NCBI RefSeq assembly: GCF_000828055.2
Contig: NZ_CP010523.2
Location: forward strand, 2,232,001 to 2,296,000
Origin: Klebsiella variicola
GTDB lineage: Bacteria; Pseudomonadota; Gammaproteobacteria; Enterobacterales; Enterobacteriaceae
Reading direction: 5' to 3'
DNA: 64,000 bases
A model generated the notes under the pieces. The model made no database searches and was not told the origin of the DNA. It saw nothing but the letters and a program-made list of their open reading frames with translations. Below are positions 37,588 to 46,946 of this stretch, one piece after another (the stretch's first letter is position 1; every line of letters starts with the position of its first letter). The position numbers and the translations under genes were made by a program.

Positions 37588-37606
37588 GAGAATGAGATTT
37601 ATTTTT
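37588..37606 (+). promoter_or_regulatory. Fur-like box, importer side
   Basis: GAGAATGAGATTTATTTTT matches 13 of 19 positions of the Fur consensus and lies 57 bp before the ATPase start. Confidence 0.5.
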
Positions 37607-37662
37607 GTTTGACTGCAGACTGTTCAGCGATGGCCTGGAACGCTGCGGCGCAGGAGCGAGTT

Positions 37663-38484
37663 ATGCCACAGCGGGTGAAACCTGCAGAGCAGGGGATCGT
37701 ACTGGATGCCCTGTCGGCCGGATACGGCCAGACCCTGATCGTTGACGATATCAACCTGACCATTCCCACCGGCAAAATGACGGTGCTGGCCGGGGCGAAC
37801 GGCTCCGGTAAATCCACGCTGCTCTCGACCATCGCCAGAATGCTGAAACCGCTCGGCGGCTGCGTGCGTCTGGACGGGCAAGCCATTCACCAGATGCCGA
37901 CGAAAGCCGTCTCGCGCCAGCTGGGCATCCTCCCGCAATCGCCGGTGACCCCGGAAGGGTTAACGGTTTTCGAGCTGGTCTCGCGCGGGCGCTACCCATG
38001 GCAAGGGCTGATGCGCCAGTGGTCCGAGGCCGATGAGCTGGCGGTGGAGGAGGCGCTGCGCTTAACCGGTACCGCCGAATTCGCCCATCTGCCGGTGGAC
38101 AGCCTCTCCGGCGGCCAGCGTCAGCGCTGCTGGATCGCCATGGCGCTGGCCCAGCAAACGGCCACCATTCTGCTCGATGAGCCGACCACCTGGCTCGATC
38201 TGCGCTATCAGGTCGATATCCTCGAGCTGCTCCAGACTCTCACCCGCGAACATGGCCGCACGGTGGTGACGGTGCTCCATGACCTCAACTTTGCCGTGAA
38301 CTATGCCGATCTGCTGGTATTCCTCAAACAGGGGCGCATCGCCGGCACGATTAGCGACAACGACGTCTGTAGCCCTGAGCTGATTAAACGCGTGTTTGAC
38401 GTTGACGTGCAGATGTCGATTAACCCGCAAACCGGCAAACCGTTCTTTATGCCGTTTCGCGCCCGCCAGGCCGTTGACGCATGA
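37663..38484 (+). CDS. Siderophore ABC transporter ATPase (FepC/FecE type)
   Basis: This 273-residue ATPase has Walker A GANGSGKST, signature LSGGQRQRCWIA and Walker B ILLDEPTTWLDLRYQ. The W-L-D-L-R-Y-Q run is typical of iron-siderophore ATPases. The ATG at 37663 has the Shine-Dalgarno CAGGAG and gives the family length; an upstream TTG start is unnecessary. The operon order is ATPase, permease, permease, binding protein, RpiR regulator. Confidence 0.88.
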   Translation: MPQRVKPAEQGIVLDALSAGYGQTLIVDDINLTIPTGKMTVLAGANGSGKSTLLSTIARMLKPLGGCVRLDGQAIHQMPTKAVSRQLGILPQSPVTPEGLTVFELVSRGRYPWQGLMRQWSEADELAVEEALRLTGTAEFAHLPVDSLSGGQRQRCWIAMALAQQTATILLDEPTTWLDLRYQVDILELLQTLTREHGRTVVTVLHDLNFAVNYADLLVFLKQGRIAGTISDNDVCSPELIKRVFDVDVQMSINPQTGKPFFMPFRARQAVDA

Positions 38485-39506
38485 GCGCCGCCGTTCTGTA
38501 CGCCGCGCGGCGTCATGCCCGCCCCCGACTGGCGCTCTTGCTGCTAACGCTACTGCTTATCGCCGCCTCGCTGGTGCATCTTGGCTTAGGCGCCCGCTGG
38601 ATCGCCCCACAGACGGTGCTGCAGGCGCTGCTGGAGTACAATCCGCGCAACTTCGACCAGCGAATCATCGTCGATCTGCGCCTGGTGCGGCTGGCGGCAG
38701 CGCTGCTGACCGGCGCGGCGCTCGGCGTCGCCGGGCTGCTGCTGCAGACGGTGATCCGTAACCCACTTGGCGAGCCGCATATTCTCGGCCTTAACGCCGG
38801 CGCCTCGCTGGCGGTGGTGGCGACCTCGGCGCTGGGCCTGTCTCTCGGCGCTTTCCCCGCCGGGCGCCCGCTGACCGCCGCCTGCGGCGCAGCGCTGTTG
38901 TTCGGCGGCGTGATGGCGCTGGCCTCTGCCGGGCGTGGCGGGGCGACGCCGCTGCGCATCACGTTGTGCGGAGTGGCGCTGTCAGCGTTTGCGTCGGCGG
39001 TGACGGCGGCGATATTGATCCTCGATGAACAGACGCTGCTGGCGATGCGTACCTGGCTGGCCGGCGACCTGGCCGGACTGAACTGGAGCACGCTGCAGAC
39101 GGCGCTGGTTCCGGCGCTGATCGGCCTTGGCGTCGCGCTGCTCATTGCCCCACGGCTTAATGTGCTGGCGCTGGGGGATAAGGTGGCGCTGGGCCTTGGC
39201 GTTAATCTCGTCCAGACGAGGCTGCTGGGTCTGCTGGCGATTGCGCTGCTGTGCGGTGCGGCGGTGGCGGTGGCCGGGCCGATCGGTTTTGTCGGGCTGG
39301 TGGTGCCGCATGTGGTGCGCCGTCTGGTGACGGAAGATATCCGTCTGGCGCTGCCCCTGGCGGCGCCGGTGGGGGCGCTGGTGCTGGTGCTGGCGGACAT
39401 CGCCGCCCGGACGCTGGTCGCGCCGCAGGAGCTGGCGACCGGGGCGATGACCGCCCTGGTGGGCGCGCCGCTGTTTATCTTTATCGCCGCGAGGTTTTTT
39501 AAATGA
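38481..39506 (+). CDS. FecCD-family siderophore permease 1
   Basis: This 341-residue permease has about nine to ten helices. Family motifs are LGVAGLLLQTVIRNPLGEPHILGLNAGAS and GPIGFVGLVVPHVVRRLV. It should pair with the next permease as a heterodimer (FepD/FepG style). It overlaps both neighbours by 4 bp. Confidence 0.88.
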   Translation: MSAAVLYAARRHARPRLALLLLTLLLIAASLVHLGLGARWIAPQTVLQALLEYNPRNFDQRIIVDLRLVRLAAALLTGAALGVAGLLLQTVIRNPLGEPHILGLNAGASLAVVATSALGLSLGAFPAGRPLTAACGAALLFGGVMALASAGRGGATPLRITLCGVALSAFASAVTAAILILDEQTLLAMRTWLAGDLAGLNWSTLQTALVPALIGLGVALLIAPRLNVLALGDKVALGLGVNLVQTRLLGLLAIALLCGAAVAVAGPIGFVGLVVPHVVRRLVTEDIRLALPLAAPVGALVLVLADIAARTLVAPQELATGAMTALVGAPLFIFIAARFFK

Positions 39507-40555
39507 CGCGCGCCGTTCACCGGGCCGGTTTTCGGCCGCTGGTTATCGCCTCCCGCCAGCTGCTGCTGCGCCCGGCGGCGCTCAACATTGCCGCCATCAT
39601 GATGCTGATGCTGCTGGCGCTCGGGCTGTACAGCCTCAGCCGCGGCAGCTTTCCGTTGCCCGCGTCGACGCTGGCGCGGGCCCTGCTGGCGCCGCAGGAT
39701 ATGGGCGAGCAGCCGCGCTTTATTCTGTTTGATATCCGCCTGCCGCGGATCCTGATGGCGCTGCTGTGCGGGGCCATGCTGGGGCTGGCCGGCGCGGCGA
39801 TGCAGAGCATCACCCGTAACGGGCTGGCCGACCCGGGGCTGATTGGCGTCAAAGAGGGGGCCAGCATCGTGGTGCTGGCGCTGGTGCTGTTTTTCCCGGC
39901 GGTAGGCCTGGTCTGGCGGCCGCTGGCGGGAATGGTCGGCGGCGTGGCGGTGGCCTTGCTGGTCCTGACGCTGGCGCGCGACTGTTCGCGGCCGCGCTTT
40001 ATTTTAATTGGCATCGGCGTCTCCTGGACTCTGGCGGCAGCGGTCGGCATCTTTATGACCACCGCCGACGTTCGCGACGTGCAGACGGCGATGATCTGGC
40101 TGGCGGGCAGCCTGCAGGCCGCGACCTGGCCGCTGCTGGCGGTGGCCTTTTGCTGGGCGCTGCCCGGGGCCATCATCCTGTTCTGTACCGCCCGGGCGGC
40201 GGACGTGGCGCTGCTGGGCGACCGGACCGCCATCGGCCTCGGCGTACGTCTGCAGCAGCTGACGATGCTGCGCTTTTTCGCGCCGGTGCTGCTGACCTCG
40301 GCCAGCGTCTCCTGCGTCGGCAGCCTGGGCTTTGTGGGCCTGATGGCGCCGCATATGGCGCGTTTTGTGCTGCGCGGCGGCCAGGTATCGCTGCTGTGCG
40401 GCAGCGCGCTGATTGGCGCCTTGCTGGTGCTGGTAACCGATACCCTTGGCCGGCTGGCGTTTGCCCCGCTGCAGATCCCGGCGGGGATTGTCATTGCCCT
40501 GGTGGGCTGCCCATTCTTTGTTGTCTTGCTCTGGCGTCGCCGTGATGCCCTTTAA
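39503..40555 (+). CDS. FecCD-family siderophore permease 2
   Basis: This 350-residue permease is the partner of the previous gene. It carries LGLAGAAMQSITRNGLADPGLIGVKEGAS and GSLGFVGLMAPHMARFVL. About ten hydrophobic helices follow a short cytosolic N-terminus. The binding-protein gene begins 13 bp after the stop. Confidence 0.88.
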   Translation: MTRAVHRAGFRPLVIASRQLLLRPAALNIAAIMMLMLLALGLYSLSRGSFPLPASTLARALLAPQDMGEQPRFILFDIRLPRILMALLCGAMLGLAGAAMQSITRNGLADPGLIGVKEGASIVVLALVLFFPAVGLVWRPLAGMVGGVAVALLVLTLARDCSRPRFILIGIGVSWTLAAAVGIFMTTADVRDVQTAMIWLAGSLQAATWPLLAVAFCWALPGAIILFCTARAADVALLGDRTAIGLGVRLQQLTMLRFFAPVLLTSASVSCVGSLGFVGLMAPHMARFVLRGGQVSLLCGSALIGALLVLVTDTLGRLAFAPLQIPAGIVIALVGCPFFVVLLWRRRDAL

Positions 40556-40568
40556 CCAGGAAGGTAGT

Positions 40569-41522
40569 ATGCGTTGGTTCGTCTCATTGCTGCTGTTGCT
40601 GACGGGGGCCGTCAGCGCCGCCGCCCCACAAACTCAAACTTTCACCGATGATTTAGGCCGCACGGTCACCGTCCCGCTGCATCCGCAGCGCATTGTTTCG
40701 ATGCACGATCTCGATATTACCATTCCGTTGATTGAGCTCGGGGTGCCGCCGATCGCCAGCCACGGCCGGACGCGCCCGGACGGCAGCCACTATCTGCGCG
40801 CCAGCGCCCAGCTCACCGGTGTCGATTTCGACAACAGCGATATCCGCTTTATTGGTACCGCCGATATCGATCTGGAAGCGGTAGCCGCCGCAAAGCCGGA
40901 TCTGATTATCACCGAGCCCAGCCGCCATGTGTCAGTGGAGCAACTGGAGAAGATTGCCCCGACGGTGAGCATCGACCATCTGCAGGGTAGCGCCCCGGAG
41001 ATTTACCGCAAGCTGGCGCAGCTGACCGGCACCCAGCCGCGGCTGGCGATCCTTGAGCGCCGCTATCAGGAACAAATCAAACAGCTTAAAGCGATGGTCA
41101 ACCCACCGCAGTACAGCGTCTCCGTGATCCAGGCGAACAACGGCAAGGTCACGGTGCACCATTCGTATCATGCGCTGGGCCGGGTGCTGCGCGACGCCGG
41201 GTTCCGCTTTCCGCCGCTGATTGAGCGGATCCCCGACGGTCAGCGCATTGACGTCAGCGCTGAACAGTTGCCGGAGCTGGATGCCGATTTTGTCTTCGCC
41301 ACCTGGCGGTCGGATACCGGCGGTAAGCCGCAGGATGAGCTGCAGGCGATGGAAGGTGTGATGCCCGGCTGGTGTGACTTTTTGCGTGCCTGCCGCACCG
41401 GGCACTATATTTTGCTGCCGCGGGAAGAGGTGATCTCTAACTCCTACGCCGCGCTGTCTCTGATGGTGGCCCAGGTGCAGTCGCATATTGCCGGCAGGCC
41501 CATCCCGGCGGAGGCCAAATGA
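40569..41522 (+). CDS. Siderophore ABC binding protein (FecB/FhuD-like)
   Basis: This 317-residue class III periplasmic binding protein has a Sec signal peptide (about 1-20, ending VSAA) and the typical start of the mature domain (FTDDLGRTVTVPLHPQRIVS). The ATG at 40569 has a Shine-Dalgarno (AGGAAGG). A longer frame beginning inside the permease gene is rejected because it would place the signal peptide internally. It overlaps the RpiR gene by 4 bp. Confidence 0.87.
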   Translation: MRWFVSLLLLLTGAVSAAAPQTQTFTDDLGRTVTVPLHPQRIVSMHDLDITIPLIELGVPPIASHGRTRPDGSHYLRASAQLTGVDFDNSDIRFIGTADIDLEAVAAAKPDLIITEPSRHVSVEQLEKIAPTVSIDHLQGSAPEIYRKLAQLTGTQPRLAILERRYQEQIKQLKAMVNPPQYSVSVIQANNGKVTVHHSYHALGRVLRDAGFRFPPLIERIPDGQRIDVSAEQLPELDADFVFATWRSDTGGKPQDELQAMEGVMPGWCDFLRACRTGHYILLPREEVISNSYAALSLMVAQVQSHIAGRPIPAEAK

Positions 41523-42421
41523 AAAGCGCGGTAAAAAAAGAGAAGGGCAAAGTCGATCTGTTCGGCGAACGCTATCGCGCCCGGGCGCACCAGCTTTCCC
41601 CCCGGCTGCGGGCCGTGGTCAGCTATATCAACGACAACCGCGAGGTGGTGCTGGAGCATACGGCGATGGAGATCGCCACGGCGACCCAGACCTCCGACGC
41701 CACGGTGGTGCGCGCCATCCAGGCGCTGGGCTTCGCCGGGCTGCGCGAGCTTAAGCAGACCATGGAGCGCTGGTTCGGCACCTCGGTTACCTCGGCGGAA
41801 AAAATGCGCTCGACGGTCACGGCGCTCTCCAGCGACGTCAACTCCAGTATTGATTTTGTGCTTGAAGGCCATCAGCGGGTCTGCGAGGTCCTGTCGCGCG
41901 CCGACAACCGCGCGGCGGTGGCCCAGGCGGTGGCATTGCTCAGCGACGCGCGCCAGGTAGGGATCTTCGGCATCGGCGCCTCGGGGATCCTCGCCGAGTA
42001 CACCGCCCGGCTGTTCAGCCGCATTGGCTTGCCGGCGTATGTGATGAACCGCACGGGCTTTAGCCTCGCCGAGCAGCTTATCGGCCTGCAGCGCGGCGAT
42101 GTGCTGATCATGATGGGGCAAAAATCCCCCCATCGCGAAGGGATGACCACCCTGCGCGAGGCGAAGCGGCTGGGTATTCCGACCATCCTGCTGACCCAGG
42201 CGGTGGACTCGCGCTTCAGCCAGGAGGCGCAGGTGGTGATCGACGTCCCGCGCGGCGGGGACAGCAGCCGGATGCCGCTGCACGGCACGGTGCTGGTCTG
42301 CCTGGAGATGATTGTCCTGTCGGTGGCCTCCACCACGCCACAAAAAACGGTGAAATCCCTGAAACGAATCAACGACCTGCACCGGGCCATCGGTAAATCC
42401 GGCGGTAAACGGGGCAGTTGA
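41519..42421 (+). CDS. RpiR/MurR-family regulator with SIS domain
   Basis: This 300-residue regulator has an N-terminal RpiR-type helix-turn-helix (LEHTAMEIATATQTSDATVVRAIQALGF) and a C-terminal SIS domain (about 135-265, with GIFGIGASGILAEYTARLFSRIG). Such regulators usually sense phosphosugars, so its coupling to an iron importer is unexpected. An inverted repeat just downstream, in front of the amino-acid transporter, could be its operator. It is translationally coupled to the binding-protein gene. Confidence 0.85.
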   Translation: MKSAVKKEKGKVDLFGERYRARAHQLSPRLRAVVSYINDNREVVLEHTAMEIATATQTSDATVVRAIQALGFAGLRELKQTMERWFGTSVTSAEKMRSTVTALSSDVNSSIDFVLEGHQRVCEVLSRADNRAAVAQAVALLSDARQVGIFGIGASGILAEYTARLFSRIGLPAYVMNRTGFSLAEQLIGLQRGDVLIMMGQKSPHREGMTTLREAKRLGIPTILLTQAVDSRFSQEAQVVIDVPRGGDSSRMPLHGTVLVCLEMIVLSVASTTPQKTVKSLKRINDLHRAIGKSGGKRGS

Positions 42422-42477
42422 AGAGATAATTCACCAGCGGGAAGGTTTCCGGTTGCATATAAAAGTCAGTGTGTGTA

Positions 42478-42504
42478 TTTTTATGCAAAATAAATGCATA
42501 AAAA
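42478..42504. promoter_or_regulatory. Perfect inverted repeat before the amino-acid ABC operon
   Basis: TTTTTATGCA (42478-42487) and TGCATAAAAA (42495-42504) form a perfect 10-7-10 dyad abutting the Shine-Dalgarno of the binding-protein gene. It is a candidate operator, perhaps for the adjacent RpiR protein. Confidence 0.5.
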
Positions 42505-42513
42505 GGAAATCTC

Positions 42514-43281
42514 ATGGTCAAGAATTTGCTCAAGGCGTGTTTCATGATGGCCGCGCTGACGGCAGCCGGACAGGCGGCTGCGGAAACCTATACCGTCGGT
42601 TCCGGCGGCACCTACCGGCCGTTTGAATTTGAAAACAGCCAGAAACAGCTGGAAGGTTTCGACATCGACATCATCAAAGCCATCGCTAAAGCCGAAGGCT
42701 TTGACGTCAAGCTGGTCAATACCCCATGGGAAGGCATCTTCGCCACGCTGAACACCGGCGACCGCGACATCATCATCTCCGGGATCACCATCACCGATAA
42801 ACGCAAACAGATGGTCGATTTCTCCGCGCCGTACTTCCCGGCCGAGCAGTCTATCGTCGTCGCCCAGGACTCGCAGGTGGATTCGCTGGCGGCCCTGAAA
42901 AACGAGAAGGTCGGGGTGGTGAACTCCAGCACCGGCGATATCGTGGTTTCTGAGGTGCTGGGCAAAAACAGCACCGCGATCAAGCGTTTCGACAATACCC
43001 CGCTGATGCTTCAGGAGCTGTTTGAGGACGGCGTCAGCGCCGCGGTTGGCGACGTCGGGGTGGTGAAGTACTACATCAAACAGCACCCGGAGAAGCAGTT
43101 CAAGCTGGTGCCGGATGCCAAATTTGAGCGTCAGTATTTCGGTATTGCGGTGGCGAAAGGCAACAGCGAACTGCTGGGCAAGATCAACGCCGGGCTGCAA
43201 AAGATTGTTGCTGACGGGACTTACGCCAAAATCTATAAAACCTGGTTCGACGACAACGTGCCGACGCTGCCAGCGCAATAA
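42514..43281 (+). CDS. Polar amino-acid ABC transporter binding protein
   Basis: This 255-residue periplasmic binding protein of the GlnH/HisJ/FliY family has a Sec signal peptide (about 1-23, ending QAAA). Family segments are YRPFEFENSQKQLEGFDIDIIKAIA and GITITDKRKQMVDFSAPYF. It is followed by a hairpin and then by permease and ATPase genes. The ligand is unknown. Confidence 0.88.
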   Translation: MVKNLLKACFMMAALTAAGQAAAETYTVGSGGTYRPFEFENSQKQLEGFDIDIIKAIAKAEGFDVKLVNTPWEGIFATLNTGDRDIIISGITITDKRKQMVDFSAPYFPAEQSIVVAQDSQVDSLAALKNEKVGVVNSSTGDIVVSEVLGKNSTAIKRFDNTPLMLQELFEDGVSAAVGDVGVVKYYIKQHPEKQFKLVPDAKFERQYFGIAVAKGNSELLGKINAGLQKIVADGTYAKIYKTWFDDNVPTLPAQ

Positions 43282-43300
43282 TCCACCATTTTCAGTGACC

Positions 43301-43333
43301 ACGGCTATCGCCCAGGCGATAGCCGTATTTTTT
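43301..43333 (+). terminator. Attenuating terminator after the binding-protein gene
   Basis: ACGGCTATCGCC pairs with GGCGATAGCCGT around a 2-base interval and is followed by A and seven T. Its position inside the operon would give more binding protein than membrane components. Confidence 0.85.
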
Positions 43334-43344
43334 AGGGAAGGACT

Positions 43345-44109
43345 ATGACGGGATTCCGTTGGGAGATCATCGAGGAGTACGGCCCGCTGTTTGTGGACGG
43401 CGCCCTGATGACGATTAAATGTACCATTATCTGCGTGATCCTCGGGACGCTGTGGGGGTTAACTCTCGGTCTCGGGCGGATGGCGAAGGCCGAGCACGGG
43501 CCATGGAAATATATTCTCCGCTACCTGGTGCAGTTTCCGGTGCGTTTTTACGTTAGCGCCTTCCGCGGTACGCCGCTGTTTGTGCAGATTATGGTGGTGC
43601 ACTTTGCGCTGGTGCCGCTGTTTATCAACCCGCGCGACGGCCTGCTGGTAACCGGCGGCCTGATGAGCGCTGACTTTGCCCGCGAGCTGCGCGCCAGCTA
43701 CGGGGCGTTCCTCTCCTGCATCGTGGCGATCACCCTTAACGCCGGAGCCTATGTGTCTGAGATTTTCCGCGCCGGCATCCAGTCGATCGACAAAGGGCAG
43801 ATGGAGGCCTCCCGCGCGCTGGGCATGCCGTGGTGGAAAACCATGCGCAAGGTGATCCTGCCGCAGGCGTTTCGCCGCATTCTGCCGCCGCTGGGCAACA
43901 ACGCCATCGCCATTGTCAAAGACTCGTCGCTGGCTTCGGCGATTGGCCTGGCCGATCTGGCCTACGCCGCGCGCACCGTCTCCGGCGCCTACGCCACCTA
44001 CTGGGAACCCTACCTGACCATCTCCCTGGTCTACTGGGTGATCACCTTCCTGCTGGCGCAGCTGGTTAACCGTCTGGAAAAGAGGTTTGGCAAAAGTGAT
44101 TCACATTAA
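43345..44109 (+). CDS. Polar amino-acid ABC permease
   Basis: This 254-residue HisM/GlnP-type inner-membrane permease has five or so helices. The family EAA motif is [32 protein letters not shown]. Start at 43345 with the Shine-Dalgarno AAGGA. It overlaps the ATPase gene by 14 bp. Confidence 0.88.
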   Translation: MTGFRWEIIEEYGPLFVDGALMTIKCTIICVILGTLWGLTLGLGRMAKAEHGPWKYILRYLVQFPVRFYVSAFRGTPLFVQIMVVHFALVPLFINPRDGLLVTGGLMSADFARELRASYGAFLSCIVAITLNAGAYVSEIFRAGIQSIDKGQMEASRALGMPWWKTMRKVILPQAFRRILPPLGNNAIAIVKDSSLASAIGLADLAYAARTVSGAYATYWEPYLTISLVYWVITFLLAQLVNRLEKRFGKSDSH

Positions 44110-44818
44110 TAACTTACATAAGCGCTTCGGCGACAGCCACGTGCTGCGCGGCATTAGCTGCGATATTAAACCGCAGGAAGTGGTGTGCATCATCGGCCCG
44201 TCCGGCTCGGGAAAAAGTACCTTCCTGCGCTGCATGAACGCCCTGGAAACGGTCAGCGAAGGCGAGGTGGTGGTTAACGGCTTTGCCGCCCACGACCGGA
44301 CCACCGACCTCAACAAGATGCGCGAAAGCGTCGGCATGGTGTTCCAGCGCTTTAACCTGTTCCCGCATATGACGGTGCTGGAAAACCTGATTATGGCGCC
44401 GATGAATCTGCGCAATATGCCGCGCCAGCAGGCGGTCGACCTGGCGGACGCCTTGCTGGCGAAGGTGGGCTTAAGCGATAAGCGCGACGCCTGGCCCTCG
44501 AGCCTGTCCGGCGGCCAGCAGCAGCGGGTAGCCATCGCCCGTGCGCTGGCGATGAAGCCGTCGATTATGCTGTTCGATGAGCCCACTTCGGCGCTGGATC
44601 CGGAGCTGGTGGGCGACGTGCTGGAGGTGATGAAAAACCTCGCCAGCGAGGGGATGACCATGGTGATCGTGACTCACGAAATGGGCTTTGCCCGCGAAGT
44701 AGCCGACAGGGTGATCTTCATCGACCAGGGCGTGATTCAGGAAGAGGGCAAGCCGGGGCAGATCTTTAGCGCGCCGAGCAACCCACGCACCGCCGCGTTC
44801 CTCAGCAAGGTGCTGTAA
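44096..44818 (+). CDS. Polar amino-acid ABC ATPase (GlnQ type)
   Basis: This 240-residue ATPase has Walker [10 protein letters not shown], signature [15 protein letters not shown] and Walker [17 protein letters not shown] place the start at GTG 44096 ([13 protein letters not shown]), which has AAAGAGG 10 bp upstream and gives a GlnQ-like N-terminus. A TTG three codons earlier is too close to that ribosome site. It ends the amino-acid transport operon and is followed by a hairpin. Confidence 0.87.
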   Translation: MIHINNLHKRFGDSHVLRGISCDIKPQEVVCIIGPSGSGKSTFLRCMNALETVSEGEVVVNGFAAHDRTTDLNKMRESVGMVFQRFNLFPHMTVLENLIMAPMNLRNMPRQQAVDLADALLAKVGLSDKRDAWPSSLSGGQQQRVAIARALAMKPSIMLFDEPTSALDPELVGDVLEVMKNLASEGMTMVIVTHEMGFAREVADRVIFIDQGVIQEEGKPGQIFSAPSNPRTAAFLSKVL

Positions 44819-44821
44819 ACC

Positions 44822-44847
44822 GAGCGGGCTGGCGCCAGGCCAGCCCG
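44822..44847. repeat. 26-bp hairpin repeat, copy A
   Basis: GAGCGGGCTGGCGCC followed by AGGCCAGCCCG makes a stem CGGGCTGG/CCAGCCCG directly after the ATPase stop. The same 26 bp recur in direct orientation at 52278-52303. It may act as a terminator hairpin here. Confidence 0.8.
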
Positions 44848-44883
44848 CTGAGCTCTGATCAGAAATGCATCACCATTATCGGA

Positions 44884-45276
44884 TTACACAACCTCCATTT
44901 TTGCCACAATCCGCATTTCCACAAGGGCATTTTCTGGAATGAACTCTGATACACCGATGGCGGTCCATGCCGGGTATGGAGCTTTTATATACCTATCTTT
45001 TACCTTAGAAAAAAGGTCTATATGTTTTTTTAGGTCAATATGAAAAGTCGTCATTTCAAGTATGTTTTCATAAGTTAATCCGGCTGCTTCTAAATAAACC
45101 CCCAGCTTATAAAAAGCATCATGAAATTGTTCTTCAGGATGCTGACTAATCGGTTTGTCTTTACGCGCGGCGGTAACACCTGATAGGTACACTGTGCCAT
45201 CTGACTCGATGATGGGGGAGAAGTGCCAGTCATTAAAATAATGTTGAAACTCTTCAGGAACTATCGACTTTTTCAT
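44884..45276 (-). CDS. RidA (YjgF/YER057c) family protein
   Basis: This 130-residue Rid-family protein contains VYLSGVTAARKDKPISQHPEEQF and a C-terminal VEMRIVAKMEVV strand. Family members hydrolyse reactive enamine/imine intermediates of amino-acid metabolism. The family arginine expected near AxVEMRIVA is present. The start is the ATG at 45276 (MKKSIVPEEF); an in-frame TTG four codons earlier is less likely. The very A/T-rich sequence, next to G/C-rich transporter genes, suggests transfer. Its substrate is unknown. Confidence 0.82.
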   Translation of the reverse strand: MKKSIVPEEFQHYFNDWHFSPIIESDGTVYLSGVTAARKDKPISQHPEEQFHDAFYKLGVYLEAAGLTYENILEMTTFHIDLKKHIDLFSKVKDRYIKAPYPAWTAIGVSEFIPENALVEMRIVAKMEVV

Positions 45277-45403
45277 GATTTTTCTCAAATGGATGATTTA
45301 AAAATGACAGCGTGCTCGAAGCAGCGGTGATGTCCAAAAATACTGTTACACAAGCTTAAACTATCTCTGCGTCAGGGGGCTTTACTGTTTGAGCATCGCG
45401 TAT

Positions 45404-46885
45404 TCAATCAGCCACATGCCTGTTGCTTTTGCTGCCAGGAAGACGGGCCGCAGTTGAAAATAAACCAGTGGAGCGTCTGATAAGCCGGATACTTAGCCCG
45501 GCGCCCGTGGCGAGACATACCGCCATCGTTAGCAGGGCGACGATAAAGGCATGCGTGATATTTGCGCCACTTCTCCCGTTTTCCAACATGCTGTAAAAAA
45601 TGCCGCCGATGATGGCGACGCTTAGCGCCGTGCTGATCTGGAGCGTCGAGCTGGTCACGCCGGCAATCATCCCTGAAAACTCTGGCGCAACGCGACCTGT
45701 CACCATCCGCACCAGCGTAGGCATCGCCAGTCCCTGGCCAAGTCCGGTGACAAAGAGCAGTAGTGCGAGAGGCAGCATGGGCGGAGGCGTGCCCGTCATC
45801 GTGTTGGCAATCAACCCTGCAAGGCCTGCTAGCCCGGAAGTCTCGCATCCCATCCCTATTGCACTCAGATAATTTCCGGCAAAACGTCTCAGGAAAGGGG
45901 TCAGCAACGGACCGATAAGAAAGCCGACGCCAAAAGGCAGAAAAATCAGGCCCGCGTTCAGGGCGTTTATATGTAGCGCGTCCTGGAGATAGACAGAAAA
46001 CAACAGAAAAAAGGCGCCGATGGAATAAAACAGCAAAACGATCGCCAGTCCCTGGCCCAGGCCTGGGGCACGTAACACCGTCGGATCAAGCAGCGGAGAA
46101 CCGCCATGCTGGCTAAGGCGACGTTCATAACGCCATAACAATGAGACCAGTAACGGGAAGGCCAAAAATGACAGCCATGTCCACCAGGGCCATCCCGCCT
46201 CACGGCCTTCAATCAGTGGCACAATCAGCGTGCTCAGCATGACGGTTGCCAGCAGCATACCGACCGGGTCGAGTTTCTGAGCAGATTGCGCCCGTGTCTC
46301 TTTTACCAGCGGCAGGCCGCAGAGAATGACCAGCAGCGCCACCGGCAGGTTAACGAGAAAAATAGCTCGCCATCCCAGGTGAAACAGGTTCACTGAAATG
46401 AGAATGCCGCCCAACACCTGCCCGATAACCGACGCCAGACCAAATACTGCGCCATAGATGCTCAGTGCTAGCGGTTTTTCCGCCTCCGGGAAAATAGCCT
46501 GTACGGAAGCCAGCGCCTGGGGTGCCATAATCGCGGCCGTGGCTCCCTGTAACACCCGTCCGGTAATCAGTACCCATGGTGACCAGGCTAAACCGCACAG
46601 CAGCGATGCGGCAGCAAAACCGACCAGCCCAAGAAAAAACATCTTTCCACGACCATATATATCACCCAGGCGGCCGCCGGTAATTAATGTGACCGCGTAC
46701 ACGGCAGCATAGGATGAAATGACCAGTTGTTCCGCGGAGGATGAGGCACCCAGCTCACCCTGAATGGCAGGCAGCGCAACATTGACTATAAAAAAATCGA
46801 GCGGCGGCAAAAACGCGCCGACCAGCAGGATAACAAACATTGCCCAGCGACGCGGCTCGGCTTGCATGATGGTAGGTGTCGACAT
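45404..46885 (-). CDS. DHA2-family MFS drug/solute efflux protein
   Basis: This membrane transporter of about 493 residues has 14 predicted helices (EmrB/QacA type). Motif A reads GGRLGDIYGRGKMFFLG and motif C-like GAVFGLASVIGQVLGGI. I prefer the ATG at 46885 (MSTPTIMQAEPRR; TGGAG 6 bp upstream) to one four codons earlier. It is cotranscribed with the downstream-oriented SDR gene across about 60 bp. The substrate cannot be named. Confidence 0.85.
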   Translation of the reverse strand: MSTPTIMQAEPRRWAMFVILLVGAFLPPLDFFIVNVALPAIQGELGASSSAEQLVISSYAAVYAVTLITGGRLGDIYGRGKMFFLGLVGFAAASLLCGLAWSPWVLITGRVLQGATAAIMAPQALASVQAIFPEAEKPLALSIYGAVFGLASVIGQVLGGILISVNLFHLGWRAIFLVNLPVALLVILCGLPLVKETRAQSAQKLDPVGMLLATVMLSTLIVPLIEGREAGWPWWTWLSFLAFPLLVSLLWRYERRLSQHGGSPLLDPTVLRAPGLGQGLAIVLLFYSIGAFFLLFSVYLQDALHINALNAGLIFLPFGVGFLIGPLLTPFLRRFAGNYLSAIGMGCETSGLAGLAGLIANTMTGTPPPMLPLALLLFVTGLGQGLAMPTLVRMVTGRVAPEFSGMIAGVTSSTLQISTALSVAIIGGIFYSMLENGRSGANITHAFIVALLTMAVCLATGAGLSIRLIRRSTGLFSTAARLPGSKSNRHVAD

Positions 46886-46946
46886 TGTACACTCCATAGT
46901 GAATGGCCGCCGTCCTCGGTAAGAAACGGCTGTCGTGAGGGTGGGG

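Larger units (their letters stand above)
37239..37662. other. Divergent regulatory region between receptor and ABC importer
   Basis: This 424-bp A/T-rich gap separates two divergent iron-uptake units. It contains two Fur-like boxes (37354-37368 and 37588-37606) and no supportable gene. Confidence 0.7.
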
